Assembly: GCF_025263265.1 (NCBI RefSeq)
Contig: NZ_CP079869.1
Location: 3,720,001 to 3,784,000 of the forward strand
Length of the DNA stretch: 64,000 bases
Direction of reading: 5' to 3'
Origin: Mycobacterium sp. SMC-4
GTDB lineage: Bacteria; Actinomycetota; Actinomycetes; Mycobacteriales; Mycobacteriaceae
Shown here piece by piece: positions 1-8,937 of this stretch. Every line of letters starts with the position of its first letter. Position 1 is the first letter of the stretch. Both the position numbers and the translations under genes were made by a program. The notes under the pieces were generated by a model. It searched no databases. It was not told the origin of the DNA and saw only the letters and a program-made list of their open reading frames with translations.

Positions 1-919
1 TGTAGGCGCCGAAGCGTTCGGTGAAGCCCAGGTCTTCATAGCTCATGACTTCGATGCCGGTCAGGAAATCGTGCACCTCGGCGACATCGATGTCGGCCGG
101 TGAGATGCCCGCCATCGCGTAGGCCTGCTTGGCCGCCCGCTCGGTCGCTGCAAAGCTGGTCATATCGGTCTTGTGCTGGTGCATCACCGAGTCCAGGCCC
201 AGGCCCACCCCGCGAATCCACACTGGTCGATCGGTGAACCGGTCGACGACGTCCTCGGCTGCGATGACGACCGCTGCGGCACCGTCACTCTGCGGCGCGC
301 AGTCGTACAAGCGGAACGGGGTCACCACCGTTGGTGCGTTCAGAGCCTGCTCCATCGTGATCTCAAAGCGCAGCCGCGCGTTCGGGTTGTCCACGCCGTG
401 GCGGTGGTTCTTCACCGCCACCATGGCTAAGTGTTCTTCAGTTGCCGGAGATTCGTGGAGATATCGACGAACATGCAACGCAAACCCTGCCGGTGCGACC
501 AATCCGAGGGGATAGTCCCAGGCCATGTCGCGCACCATGGCCTCCCATTCCCACAGCATCCCGGCCGAAGTGGTGTCACGTAGCTTGTCCGCCCCCATCA
601 CCAGCGCGACGTCATACGCGCCGGAGGCGACCGCGAACACAGCGTTGCGAATCGCGTCGTGTCCGGTGGCACAGGAATTCTCCACGCGGCTCACCGGCAA
701 CTCGGCCAGACCGAGGGTATCGGCGAGGATGCCCGACGGAAAACCGTCGGCCGTACCCATGGCACCGATCCAGGCCGCGTCCAGATCCGATTTCGTCAGA
801 CCTTTGTCGACTGTCCCGGAGCACGCTGAATAAGCCATCGGCAACAGATCTTTGATGCCGAGTGCGAAGTGCTCGCCGAACGGCGTCATCCCGGCACCCA
901 CGATCGCTGCCCGTCTCAT
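1..919 (-). CDS. Thiolase-like acyl-CoA enzyme (lipid-transfer/SCP-x type), partial
   Basis: Thiolase-fold protein of the lipid-transfer/acetyl-CoA acetyltransferase type, acting on CoA thioesters in the cytosol. Only the first ~306 codons are present; the C-terminus, with the second catalytic Cys/His region, lies beyond the left edge. The ATG at 917-919 overlaps the TGA of the upstream gene (ATGA), so the pair is probably translationally coupled. The N-terminus (MRRAAIVGAGMTPFGEH) is typical, and the nucleophile segment VENSCATGHDA keeps the Cys (residue 83), unlike the thiolase domain at 21317-22972. It is last in a leftward operon with an HMG-CoA-synthase-like/DUF35 fusion, a CoA-transferase and an aldehyde dehydrogenase. 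That fits thiolytic or aldol cleavage of a CoA thioester. Substrate unknown. Confidence 0.85.
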   Translation of the reverse strand, partial: MRRAAIVGAGMTPFGEHFALGIKDLLPMAYSACSGTVDKGLTKSDLDAAWIGAMGTADGFPSGILADTLGLAELPVSRVENSCATGHDAIRNAVFAVASGAYDVALVMGADKLRDTTSAGMLWEWEAMVRDMAWDYPLGLVAPAGFALHVRRYLHESPATEEHLAMVAVKNHRHGVDNPNARLRFEITMEQALNAPTVVTPFRLYDCAPQSDGAAAVVIAAEDVVDRFTDRPVWIRGVGLGLDSVMHQHKTDMTSFAATERAAKQAYAMAGISPADIDVAEVHDFLTGIEVMSYEDLGFTERFGAY

Positions 920-2091
920 GCCGCGGCCCGTTCGGGCTCGAACGCGTATCCGTAGTCGGGCACCCCGGATCGCACCGCAACCCGCCGCAGCACCAAGCGG
1001 CCGCGATCACCGATGTCCACTGTGCCCGGTGGCGCCCCGGTCACCTTCACCAGAGCCCGGACCGCGGCGTCGTCGAGTTCGACGAGGACGAGCGAATAGG
1101 GCGTGCGCAGACCCGGCACCGCCAGGTGCACCGTGGTCTCGGTGTAGACCGTCCCGGTCCGCGGCAGCGGCACCAGTTCGTAATCGGTGGACAGCACGCC
1201 ATCGGGGCTCACCCGGTAGCGCGGCGGAAAGTCCAGCTCGCCCGTATCGGCGAATCGACCTGCCTCCCAACGCACCTTGGCCTCGAAAGCTCGCTCGTAG
1301 GCAGCCAGCGAAATGGGAATGTCGCCCTCGGCGACGAACCCGCACTCAGGGGCAGGGTGCGGCGCGAACTCGCGGCGCTGGATCTGGGCGACACCTCCGG
1401 TAACCGAGATACCGGACAGAATGGCCTGCTCCACCGCCACCAACGGCCCGCAGACACCGCGTTCGGCCAAACCGGCGAGCGCGAACAGACTGGCACTGGC
1501 ACCCGAGGTCGGCAACACCGGCGGATCACCCAGGCACAACTCGGCGGCCCGCTGGTGGTCCACCCCGGCGACGGCCACTGGCGTATCCAGCCACGCCGCG
1601 GCCAGCGAGGCGATCAGGCCCCGTTCATGCAACAGTCGCGGGTCACCGTAGTCGTGGATGTCACCGGTGGCGTCGCGGGTGCGAACCGGCAGGCTGCGCG
1701 CGATGCGCGCTGCGGTGCGAACCTGCAGCCCGCGCTCAGCCGTGATGATCGCCGCGGCCCCGGCCGGCCGCAGATCGGCGCCGATGATCATGGTGCGCGG
1801 ACGCGCCGAACTGACCGCGTCGACCGTCGCAGGCGCGCCGCCCAGTCTCTCGTCGACCTCCAGTTCGGGATCCAACCCGAGACCGGCAAGCAGCACCGCT
1901 GCATTGCTGCTCTCCAGCAGCGGCAGGTCCCGGCTGACCAACACCACGCGCTCGATGGCGGCCCCGCCCGTCAAGGCCGCCCGACCGGCCTCGACGGCCA
2001 TCGTGACCACGTCTTCGTCGTCGCCGGCCACCCGGCGCCAGGGCGCACCCCAGCACGGCAGGTAGGTGCCGATGGACGTGACGAAGGGCAT
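916..2091 (-). CDS. HMG-CoA-synthase-like thiolase-fold protein fused to DUF35 OB-fold domain
   Basis: 391 residues. The N-terminal ~270 resemble 3-hydroxy-3-methylglutaryl-CoA synthase (MPFVTSIGTYLPCWG start). Residues ~275-390 are a DUF35 OB-fold domain (LPRTGTVYTETTVH, GLRTPYSLVLVELDD). The segment where the HMGS nucleophilic Cys is expected reads DERLGGAPATVDAV, with no Cys. The zinc-ribbon cysteines usual before a DUF35 OB fold are also missing (AGRFADTGELDFPPRYR). It overlaps the thiolase gene downstream by 4 bp. In archaea a DUF35 protein bridges acetoacetyl-CoA thiolase and HMG-CoA synthase. This gene pair is a plausible relative in which the synthase-like part is structural or catalyses a different aldol/retro-aldol step. 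That role is inference. Confidence 0.75.
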   Translation of the reverse strand: MPFVTSIGTYLPCWGAPWRRVAGDDEDVVTMAVEAGRAALTGGAAIERVVLVSRDLPLLESSNAAVLLAGLGLDPELEVDERLGGAPATVDAVSSARPRTMIIGADLRPAGAAAIITAERGLQVRTAARIARSLPVRTRDATGDIHDYGDPRLLHERGLIASLAAAWLDTPVAVAGVDHQRAAELCLGDPPVLPTSGASASLFALAGLAERGVCGPLVAVEQAILSGISVTGGVAQIQRREFAPHPAPECGFVAEGDIPISLAAYERAFEAKVRWEAGRFADTGELDFPPRYRVSPDGVLSTDYELVPLPRTGTVYTETTVHLAVPGLRTPYSLVLVELDDAAVRALVKVTGAPPGTVDIGDRGRLVLRRVAVRSGVPDYGYAFEPERAAA

Positions 2092-2127
2092 GCAGTCTTC
2101 TCCCAGCGAAGCTGTTGTGCGGTCGGG

Positions 2128-3336
2128 TCAGGTGACGGCGCCGGCGGTCTTGAGCTCGATGATCCGATCCCAGTCCAGTCCGAGTTCGACGAGGATGTCG
2201 TCGGTCTGCTCGGCGAAACCCGGGGCGGGCCCACAGGTGGGCGCAGTGACGTCGAACTGCACCGGGTTGGCGACCAATTCGAGCTCGCCGGCCTGGACCA
2301 GGTACTCGTTGGCGCGGATCTGGGTGTCCTCGACGGCCTGCAGCGTGTCCTGCACGGGCGCCCATGGGCCCGCCAGCGTCGCGAAGCGTTCGCTCCACTC
2401 GGCCAACGGACGTTTGCGCATCGTCTCGGTGAGGATCTCCGCGGCGGCGGCAGTATGTTCGGCAAAGGACTCGGCGGTGGCGAACCGTGGATCGTCGACC
2501 AGATCCTCGAGGTCCATGTGCTGACACACATCAGCCCAGAATTTGGTGGGCTGCATCATGACGAAGGAGATGTAGCGGTCGTCGGCGGTCGGGTACAGAC
2601 CGACCAGCGGATTGATCGGCGAGCCGTGCACCCCCGGCGGGAACGCCTCCATCCGCTCGTTGAGGTGGTGAGTGAGCGCGACCGTGTGGCCGAGCGCCCA
2701 CAGCCCGCTGCCCAGCAGCGACACGTCGACCGTCGAGGGCTCTCCGGTGCGTTCCCGTTTCAGCAGTGCCGCGGCGATACCACCGGCGAGGTTGGTGCCG
2801 GAGATGGTGTCGCCGTAGGCCGGCCCGGGTGGACCGACCATGCCCGGGGTCCCGGGTGGGGTGATGGTCGCGGCCGTGCCGGCGCGGCACCAGAAGGCGG
2901 TCATGTCGTAGCCGCCCTTGACCGACTCCTCGCCGCGCGGTCCCAGCGCACTTCCGCGGGCGTAGATGATGTTCGGATTGACCGCGCGGATGTTCTCGAC
3001 GTCGATACCGAACTTCTGGCGGTGGCCGGGTAGGAAGCTGGTCAGAAAGACGTCGGATCGACGGGCCAGTTCCAGCAACACCTCTTTGCCCTCGGGGACC
3101 GACATGTCCAGGCCGATGCTGCGCTTGAGGCGGTTGGCGTGTTCGATGTTCGGGTTCGGATCACCCTCGACCCGCAACAGCCCAGTTTGGCGCAACCCAC
3201 GCTGAGGATCGCCGGTGACGGCGTGTTCGACCTTGACGACGTCAGCTCCCCACTCCGCCAGCACTGCGCCGGCAGACGGCACGAACCCGTACATGGCGAC
3301 TTCGAGAACGCGAATTCCCTCCAGCGGCTTACTCAT
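2128..3336 (-). CDS. Class III (CaiB/BaiF-type) CoA-transferase
   Basis: 402-residue family III CoA-transferase, expected to move CoA between an acyl-CoA donor and a carboxylic acid. The N-terminus carries the CoA-binding start (LEGIRVLEVAMYGFVPSAG, then GADVVKVEH), and the catalytic Asp is probably residue 176 in GPAYGDTISG. Length is normal for the family (about 400). Its ATG overlaps the stop of the aldehyde dehydrogenase gene by 4 bp (ATGA). An aldehyde dehydrogenase immediately upstream suggests the sequence aldehyde to acid to CoA thioester, followed by the thiolase-like proteins. Acid substrate not predictable. Confidence 0.88.
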   Translation of the reverse strand: MSKPLEGIRVLEVAMYGFVPSAGAVLAEWGADVVKVEHAVTGDPQRGLRQTGLLRVEGDPNPNIEHANRLKRSIGLDMSVPEGKEVLLELARRSDVFLTSFLPGHRQKFGIDVENIRAVNPNIIYARGSALGPRGEESVKGGYDMTAFWCRAGTAATITPPGTPGMVGPPGPAYGDTISGTNLAGGIAAALLKRERTGEPSTVDVSLLGSGLWALGHTVALTHHLNERMEAFPPGVHGSPINPLVGLYPTADDRYISFVMMQPTKFWADVCQHMDLEDLVDDPRFATAESFAEHTAAAAEILTETMRKRPLAEWSERFATLAGPWAPVQDTLQAVEDTQIRANEYLVQAGELELVANPVQFDVTAPTCGPAPGFAEQTDDILVELGLDWDRIIELKTAGAVT

Positions 3337-4832
3337 CCCGGTACCACCGTCGCGTAGGTCTTGGACTCCAGGAATTCCTCGAGGCCGGCTCTGCCCATCT
3401 CCCGACCGATTCCGGACTGCTTGAATCCGCCGAAGGGACTGTCGGGGCTGAAGTAGTTGCCTCCGTTGATGGAGAAGGTGCCGGTCCGAACCCGGCGGGC
3501 TACTGCCAGGGCCCGTTCCTGGCTTCCGAACACTGCACCCGAGAGCCCGTAGATGGAGTTGTTGGCGATGCGAACCGCGTCGTCGTCGTCCTCATAGTCG
3601 ATGACCACCAGGACCGGGCCGAACACCTCTTCCTGGGCTATCTCGCTGTCGGGATCGACGTCGGTGAGCAGTGTGGGCGTGTAGAAGAACCCGGGGTCGA
3701 CCTTCTCGCCGCCGGTGACCAGTGTGGCGCCGGCGGCCACCGCGCGCTGCACCATGGCGTCGACCTTGTCGCGCTGCTTCGCGCTGATCAGCGGACCCAT
3801 GTAAACGGACGGATCCGCTGGATTTCCCAGGCGCACCAGACCGAAGTTGTTCTTGATCAGCTCGACGATCTCGTCCTTGTGCTGCCGGGGTACCAACAGC
3901 CGCGAGGTCAGAGCGCAACCTTGACCAGCATGGGTGACCATGCTGAACGCCGAGAACAGCGCTGCGGTACCGAAGTCCGCGTCATCGAGCACGATCGCTG
4001 CCGACTTGCCGCCCAGCTCGAGGAACACCTTCTTGAGGGTGTCGCTCGCAGCGGCCATGATCGCCCGGCCGGTCGGGGTCGACCCGGTGAACGTGACCAT
4101 ATCGACGTCTGGGTTGGTGGTCAGCGCGGCGCCGACGGCCGGGTCGGCACCGGAGAGCACGTTGACCACACCGGCCGGGATATCGGTGTGCTCGGCGATC
4201 AGCTCGCCGAGCGCCAGCGTGATCAGCGGTGTGTCCGGCGCGGACTTGAGTACCAGGGTGCAGCCGGCTGCCAACGCCGGCGCCAGCTTGGCCAGCGCCA
4301 GCTGGTTCGGATAGTTGTAGGCGATGATGGCCGCGACCACGCCCGCAGCTTCCTTCTCCACCCATCGGTGGTGCTGCATGCCGCGGCTTTCGATGTTGCC
4401 GAGATCCTCGGTCATCGGGAAGCTCTGCAGTAGGTCGGCGTAGTAGCGCACGATGTCGATCGGGCTGTCGAGCTGGGCGCCCTGACACAGCGCCTCGGTC
4501 GCGCCGACCTCGGCGATGGTCAGCGCGGCCAGTTCGTCGCGATGTTCGCGCAGCGCTGCGTGCAACTGGTGCAGGCAGCGCACCCGCAGATCGATGTCCG
4601 TCGACCAGTCGGTCGTATCGAACGCCTGCCGGGCCGCGCTGACAGCAGCTCCGGCATCGGCGACGGTGGCGTCCGGCGCATCCCCGATCGGCTGACCGGT
4701 AGCGGGATTCAATGAGGGAAACGTCCGGCCGGTCGCCACCAACTCGCCGCCGATCAACAACCGACGAGAAGTTCCGACACCGGCGCTGCCGGTATCCCCA
4801 CCGGTGGTCTGAACCGTAGCTGCTTCCGACAT
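3333..4832 (-). CDS. NAD(P)-dependent aldehyde dehydrogenase
   Basis: 499 residues, full length for the ALDH superfamily; oxidises an aldehyde to the carboxylate. Key motifs are NYPN (~173), FTGSTPTGRAIM (~248-259), general base Glu272 in LELGGKS, and nucleophile Cys306 in HAGQGCALTS. The C-terminus has the usual SPFGGFKQSGIGRE. It is the first gene of the leftward operon ending at the left edge and is transcribed away from the SDR at 5126. The 293 bp between them hold palindromic elements. The ATG at 4830-4832 follows AGGAGGA-like sequence, so the start is well supported. Confidence 0.93.
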   Translation of the reverse strand: MSEAATVQTTGGDTGSAGVGTSRRLLIGGELVATGRTFPSLNPATGQPIGDAPDATVADAGAAVSAARQAFDTTDWSTDIDLRVRCLHQLHAALREHRDELAALTIAEVGATEALCQGAQLDSPIDIVRYYADLLQSFPMTEDLGNIESRGMQHHRWVEKEAAGVVAAIIAYNYPNQLALAKLAPALAAGCTLVLKSAPDTPLITLALGELIAEHTDIPAGVVNVLSGADPAVGAALTTNPDVDMVTFTGSTPTGRAIMAAASDTLKKVFLELGGKSAAIVLDDADFGTAALFSAFSMVTHAGQGCALTSRLLVPRQHKDEIVELIKNNFGLVRLGNPADPSVYMGPLISAKQRDKVDAMVQRAVAAGATLVTGGEKVDPGFFYTPTLLTDVDPDSEIAQEEVFGPVLVVIDYEDDDDAVRIANNSIYGLSGAVFGSQERALAVARRVRTGTFSINGGNYFSPDSPFGGFKQSGIGREMGRAGLEEFLESKTYATVVPG

Positions 4833-4894
4833 TTTCCTCCTCGCAGAGTTACGTCAACGTCCGCGTAATCTGGGCTTATGTGATGGAAACTGCA

Positions 4895-4933
4895 TTCTCA
4901 TCCACGGCGAATCATACATTCGCCCGATGAGAA
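4895..4933. promoter_or_regulatory. Nested inverted repeat in divergent promoter region
   Basis: Outer arms TTCTCATC (4895-4902) and GATGAGAA (4926-4933), inner arms GGCGAAT (4906-4912) and ATTCGCC (4918-4924) around a CATAC centre. Both arm pairs match perfectly, so the element could be a DNA operator or an RNA hairpin. The outer arms contain TGAGAA half-sites of the operator family found elsewhere in this window. It lies 60-100 bp upstream of the aldehyde dehydrogenase start. Confidence 0.5.
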
Positions 4934-5049
4934 CTCAAGGAAGTGTCAGAGAACCGGCTCTGCCAGCAGAAAACGGTGCGACAATGGTGGCCCGAACGTC
5001 TCATCGGTGACAACATCAGGCCGGCCATGTCTTGCTATGGCACAGTATG

Positions 5050-5066
5050 CGAGAGTACGGTTCTCA
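5050..5066. promoter_or_regulatory. Degenerate TGAGAAT-N3-ATTCTCA operator
   Basis: CGAGAGT-ACG-GTTCTCA, 60 bp upstream of the SDR start at 5126. It matches the palindrome TGAGAAT-N3-ATTCTCA seen at 15427, 30050, 49184 and 55949, with symmetric substitutions in both half-sites. Probably a weaker site of the same TetR-type regulator. Confidence 0.45.
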
Positions 5067-5125
5067 TAATCGGAAGGAAGATTCTTGATGCTCGTGCAGT
5101 GCGACGACTCTGACGGACGCCTCGC

Positions 5126-5827
5126 GTGAGAACCGCCGTGGTCACAGGAGGCGCCTCCGGGATCGGTGCCGCGATCGCCGAGCGGCTGCGTGCCGACGGC
5201 CTGCAGGTGGCAACGATCGACCTCAACCCTGGCGACGAGAAGTTTGCCTACGCCGCCGACGTCACCGATCGCCGCGCGATCGACACCGCGCTCGACGAGG
5301 TCCGCGCCGAGCTCGGCCCGGTCACGGTGCTGGTCAACGCGGCGGGGCTGGACAAGTTCAAGAAGTTCACCGACCTGACCTTCGAGGAGTGGCAGAAGGT
5401 CATCGACGTCAACCTCAATGGCGTGTTCCACTGCGTCCAGGCCGCGCTACCCGACATGATCGAGGCCGGCTGGGGGCGCATCGTGAACATCTCGTCGTCG
5501 AGTACACATTCCGGTCAGCCGTTCCTGGCGTCCTACGTCGCGGCAAAGTCCGGCGTCAACGGCCTGACGAAATCCCTGGCGTTGGAGTACGGTCCGCACG
5601 GCATCACCGTCAACGCGGTGCCGCCGGGCTTCATCGACACCCCGATGCTGCGCAAGGCCGAGAAGCGGGGATTCCTCGGCGACTCCGCCAAACAGATCGA
5701 GGCCACGCCGGTACGCCGGATGGGACGTCCCGAGGACATCGCCGCTGCGTGCGCGTTCTTCATTTCCGAGGAGGCCGGATACGTGACCGGCCAGATCCTC
5801 GGCGTCAACGGCGGCCGCAACACCTGA
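5126..5827 (+). CDS. Classical SDR oxidoreductase (3-hydroxyacyl-CoA/alcohol dehydrogenase-like)
   Basis: 233-residue short-chain dehydrogenase/reductase of FabG-like size. Cofactor loop TGGASGIG (7-14), NAAG at 71-74, catalytic Tyr137 and Lys141 in SYVAAK with a Ser around 124. The start is the GTG at 5126; an acidic residue after strand 2 (TIDLN) favours NAD(H). It opens a rightward run of SDR, mycofactocin-type SDR, ferredoxin and P450 that begins opposite the aldehyde dehydrogenase operon. Likely oxidises a hydroxyl group in the same pathway; substrate unknown. Confidence 0.88.
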   Translation: MRTAVVTGGASGIGAAIAERLRADGLQVATIDLNPGDEKFAYAADVTDRRAIDTALDEVRAELGPVTVLVNAAGLDKFKKFTDLTFEEWQKVIDVNLNGVFHCVQAALPDMIEAGWGRIVNISSSSTHSGQPFLASYVAAKSGVNGLTKSLALEYGPHGITVNAVPPGFIDTPMLRKAEKRGFLGDSAKQIEATPVRRMGRPEDIAAACAFFISEEAGYVTGQILGVNGGRNT

Positions 5828-5886
5828 GTCGAACGGTAAACCGAAGCACTCGATCACCCCGCGGACATCGAAAGGAACACCACACT

Positions 5887-6747
5887 ATGGGACGGGTTCA
5901 GGGCAAGGTCGCCTTCATCACCGGCGCCGCGCGCGGGCAAGGCCGCAGTCACGCGGTGCGGCTCGCCGAAGAGGGCGCCGACATCATCGCGGTGGACTTC
6001 TGCCAAGACATCGAAACCGTTGGCTATTCGATGGCCACCCCCGAGGATCTGGATGAGACGGCGGCCTTCGTCGAGAAGACGGGCCAGCGCATCGTCACCG
6101 CCAAAGCCGATGTCCGGGACGCGGCTCAACTACGGGCCGCCTTGGAGTCGGGCCTGGCCGAGTTCGGCAAGCTCGACATCGTGGTGGCCCAGGCGGGTAT
6201 TGCCGCGATGAAGGGTCAACCGCCGATGCAGGCGTGGACCGACGGCATCAACACCAACTTCGTCGGCACCATCAACGCCATCCAGGAGGCGTTACCGCAT
6301 CTGCAGGAGGGTGCGTCGATCATCGCGACCGCGTCGGCCGCCGCGCTGATGGACGCACACAACAAGCCCAACCCGGGCAACGACCCGGGTGGCATGGGGT
6401 ACATGGTGTCCAAACGGCTGATCTCAGAGTACGTGCACTACCTCGCCACCGAACTGGCCGTGCGCGGCATCCGCGCCAACGTCATTCACCCGACCAACTG
6501 CAACACCGACATGCTGCAGAGCGAACCGATGTACCGCTCGTTCCGCCCGGATCTGGAGAAGCCCACCCGTGCCGACGCCGAGCCGGTCTTCGGCGTGCAG
6601 CAGGCCATGAGGGTCAACTACATCGAGCCCGAGGACATCAGCAACGCGGTGCTGTGGCTGGCCTCCGAGGAGGCCCGTTATGTCACCGGCATGCAGTTAC
6701 GTGTCGACGCCGGTGGATATCTGAAGTGGTACGACTACCACGTGTGA
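5887..6747 (+). CDS. Mycofactocin-dependent SDR family oxidoreductase
   Basis: 286 residues, start ATG at 5887 after GAAAGGAACACC. The signature GKVAFITGAARGQGRSHA and RLAEEGADIIAVD, followed by the family-specific insertion after strand 2, mark the mycofactocin-coupled SDR family. Those enzymes hold a non-exchangeable NAD(H) that is reoxidised through the peptide-derived cofactor mycofactocin. Catalytic Tyr/Lys lie in GYMVSKR. The family usually oxidises alcohols. The mycofactocin biosynthesis genes are not in this window. Two paralogues occur at 31067-31903 and 58260-59096, each paired with a P450, as here. Confidence 0.88.
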   Translation: MGRVQGKVAFITGAARGQGRSHAVRLAEEGADIIAVDFCQDIETVGYSMATPEDLDETAAFVEKTGQRIVTAKADVRDAAQLRAALESGLAEFGKLDIVVAQAGIAAMKGQPPMQAWTDGINTNFVGTINAIQEALPHLQEGASIIATASAAALMDAHNKPNPGNDPGGMGYMVSKRLISEYVHYLATELAVRGIRANVIHPTNCNTDMLQSEPMYRSFRPDLEKPTRADAEPVFGVQQAMRVNYIEPEDISNAVLWLASEEARYVTGMQLRVDAGGYLKWYDYHV

Positions 6748-6778
6748 CGACGACAGTCGGGGTGAAGGAGGAGAGGCC

Positions 6779-6973
6779 GTGAAGGTTTGGGTTGACTCGG
6801 AGCGCTGCCAAGGGCACACGCTGTGCTCGATGATCGCACCGGATTCATTCGAGCTCAGCGACATCGACGGCACAGCATCACCGGTCAATGAGATCGTCCC
6901 CCACGACCAAGAGGACGCGGTTCGCGAAGCTGTGCAGTCCTGCCCGGAACAGGCCATCACGATCGAGGAGTGA
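6779..6973 (+). CDS. Small [3Fe-4S]-type ferredoxin
   Basis: 64 residues. The cluster motif is C10-x2-H13-x2-C16 with C55-P, the three-Cys pattern of mycobacterial P450-linked ferredoxins in which the fourth position (here His13) is variable. It should deliver electrons to the P450 encoded 68 bp downstream. The GTG start at 6779 is preceded by GAAGGAGGAG, a strong ribosome-binding site. The cognate reductase is not adjacent; the NuoF-like protein at 19790 is one candidate. Confidence 0.9.
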   Translation: MKVWVDSERCQGHTLCSMIAPDSFELSDIDGTASPVNEIVPHDQEDAVREAVQSCPEQAITIEE

Positions 6974-7040
6974 CCAGCCCGGAGGGTCGGCAGAGTCGGC
7001 CCGCCACAACGGACACGCGACAGTACAGGAGACAGCAGCT

Positions 7041-8411
7041 TTGAGTGTCGACGACGTCGTGAACGGCACCGCCGGCGACAACCGCAAGAAGAACGCGTAT
7101 TACTTCGACAGGCACACCCCGGAATATCGTCTGCAGTTCGACAAGATCACCGAGGAGATGCACACCAGGTGTCCGATCGCATGGTCGGAGACTTACGGTG
7201 GTCACTGGGTGGCCGCAGGCAGCAAGGAAGTATTCGAACTGGCGCGCTGCCCGGCGGTGTCGAATCATCACGACATCTCCGGCGAGACGCCGTACCAGGG
7301 CATCACGATCCCGAAAGCCAGTCGTGCCACCGTGGTTCGCGGTGGAATTCTGGAAATGGACGAGCCGGAGCACAGTGCCTACCGCAGCGCACTGAATCCT
7401 TATCTGTCTCCAGCGGCGATCAAGCGCTGGGAGCCGTTCATCGACGAGATCACCCGGGCCGCACTCGACGAGCACATCGAGTCGGGCCGCATCGACTTCG
7501 TCGATCACCTGGCCAATGTCGTTCCGGCGGTGTTGACGTTGGCGATGATGGGCATCGAACTGACAAAGTGGAACGTCTACAGCGAGCCGACACATGCCTC
7601 GGTGTACACGCCCGAGCACGCACCCGAGCGCGAGAAGATCAACGAACAGCACCGTGAGATGGGCATCGATCTCATCAACAACATGATGCAGATCCGGGAG
7701 AACCCCCGCCCGGGTCTGGTGAATGCGCTGCTGCAGTTGCGCATCGACGGTGAGCCCGCTCCGGACATGGAGATACTGGGCAACCTCGGCCTGATCATCG
7801 GCGGAGGATTCGACACCACGACCGCGCTGACGGCCCATGCGCTGGAATGGCTCGGCGAGAATCCCGAGGAGCGCCAACGGTTGAGTCGGGAACGTGACGC
7901 CCTGCTCAACCCCGCCACCGAGGAGTTTCTGCGGTACTTCACCCCGGCCCCCGGCGATGGCCGGACGTTCCACGAAGATGTCGAGGTCGCGGGCCAACAG
8001 TTCAAGCAGTTCGAGCGGTTATGGCTGTCGTGGGCGATGGCCAACCGCGACCCCTCGGTGTTCGACCAGCCCGATAGGGTCGTCCTCGACCGGAAGGGTA
8101 ACCGGCACTTCAGTTTCGGTATCGGCGTGCACCGTTGTGTGGGATCGAACGTGGCACGCACCGTCTTCAAGTCGATGCTGACCGCGGTGCTCGACCGGAT
8201 GCCGGACTACGTCTGCGATCCCGAGGGGACCGTGCACTACGACAGTATCGGTGTGATCCAGGGCATGCGTAACCTGCCGGCGACATTCACCCCGGGTACG
8301 CAACTGGGTCCGGGATTGGACGAGACCCTGGACAAGCTGCAGCGCATCTGTGACGAGCAGGAGCTGGCCCGGCCGATCACCGAACGCAAGGAACGTGCGG
8401 TCATCGACTAA
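7041..8411 (+). CDS. Cytochrome P450
   Basis: 456 residues if it starts at the TTG at 7041, which has AGGAGA at a good distance. The frame is open further upstream but would overrun the ferredoxin gene. Motifs are I-helix GGGFDTTT (254-261), K-helix ExxR in EEFLR (~295-298), and heme loop FSFGIGVHRCVG with Cys366. It has ~40 residues beyond the usual end (to KERAVID), a modest C-terminal extension. The ferredoxin just upstream is its likely electron donor. It is more divergent from the other P450s here than they are from each other. Substrate unknown. Confidence 0.92.
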   Translation: MSVDDVVNGTAGDNRKKNAYYFDRHTPEYRLQFDKITEEMHTRCPIAWSETYGGHWVAAGSKEVFELARCPAVSNHHDISGETPYQGITIPKASRATVVRGGILEMDEPEHSAYRSALNPYLSPAAIKRWEPFIDEITRAALDEHIESGRIDFVDHLANVVPAVLTLAMMGIELTKWNVYSEPTHASVYTPEHAPEREKINEQHREMGIDLINNMMQIRENPRPGLVNALLQLRIDGEPAPDMEILGNLGLIIGGGFDTTTALTAHALEWLGENPEERQRLSRERDALLNPATEEFLRYFTPAPGDGRTFHEDVEVAGQQFKQFERLWLSWAMANRDPSVFDQPDRVVLDRKGNRHFSFGIGVHRCVGSNVARTVFKSMLTAVLDRMPDYVCDPEGTVHYDSIGVIQGMRNLPATFTPGTQLGPGLDETLDKLQRICDEQELARPITERKERAVID

Positions 8412-8492
8412 CTGCCCCGATCCGGCCCGCGGCGACCGTGGGAAGTGGTTCGATGGGATCGGTCGGCGACTGGCAGGAAGGCAACACAGGGC

Positions 8493-8930
8493 ATGAGGCT
8501 CCACAGGATGGCGCTGCTGATGGCCGCACTGATCGCGATGGCGACGGTGCTCGCGCCACCGTCGGCGGCGCGGATGCAGTTCGCCAACTACGACCTGTTG
8601 ACCAATCGCTATGACCGCGCTTCCTGGTTCTGGTTCGTTTCCCTGTGCGTCCCGGAGCAGACGCTGGACTGCGTCAATGTCAGCGGGGCGCCCCGATTGG
8701 CGTTCTATGCGCCCTACGAAAGCAAGGCCTACCTGGTCGACGGCCGGTACTCGTTCACCGTGGACGTGCCCGACGGTCTGCGCTGCCCTGGCTACAACCT
8801 GCCGACTAGGGAGACTTACTCATGGGATGCGGTGACGCTGGCCGGCACCATCGACTCGCAATACGACGTCGGCTGCTTCAACGGCCCACCGGGAAGCCAG
8901 TTCTGGACGTTCGCGCTGCAACGCCTCTAG
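8493..8930 (+). CDS. Small secreted protein of unknown function
   Basis: 145 residues from ATG 8493. A cleavable signal peptide is evident: basic start (MRLHR), hydrophobic core (MALLMAALIAMATVLA) and a small-residue cleavage region (PPSAARM). The mature part is ~115 residues with four cysteines (SLCVPEQTLDC, LRCPGY, VGCFNG), compatible with two disulfides. Typical of small mycobacterial exported proteins with no assigned function. It sits 3' to the P450 and convergent with the gene at 8938, separated by 7 bp. I do not recognise a named family. Confidence 0.7.
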   Translation: MRLHRMALLMAALIAMATVLAPPSAARMQFANYDLLTNRYDRASWFWFVSLCVPEQTLDCVNVSGAPRLAFYAPYESKAYLVDGRYSFTVDVPDGLRCPGYNLPTRETYSWDAVTLAGTIDSQYDVGCFNGPPGSQFWTFALQRL

Positions 8931-8937
8931 ACCGGCA

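Noticed and set aside
862..3033. A 723-codon open frame on the + strand
   Set aside because: Antisense to three genes with clear family motifs on the - strand; its translation is Arg/Gly/His-rich with no recognisable domain. Long shadow frames are expected in GC-rich DNA.
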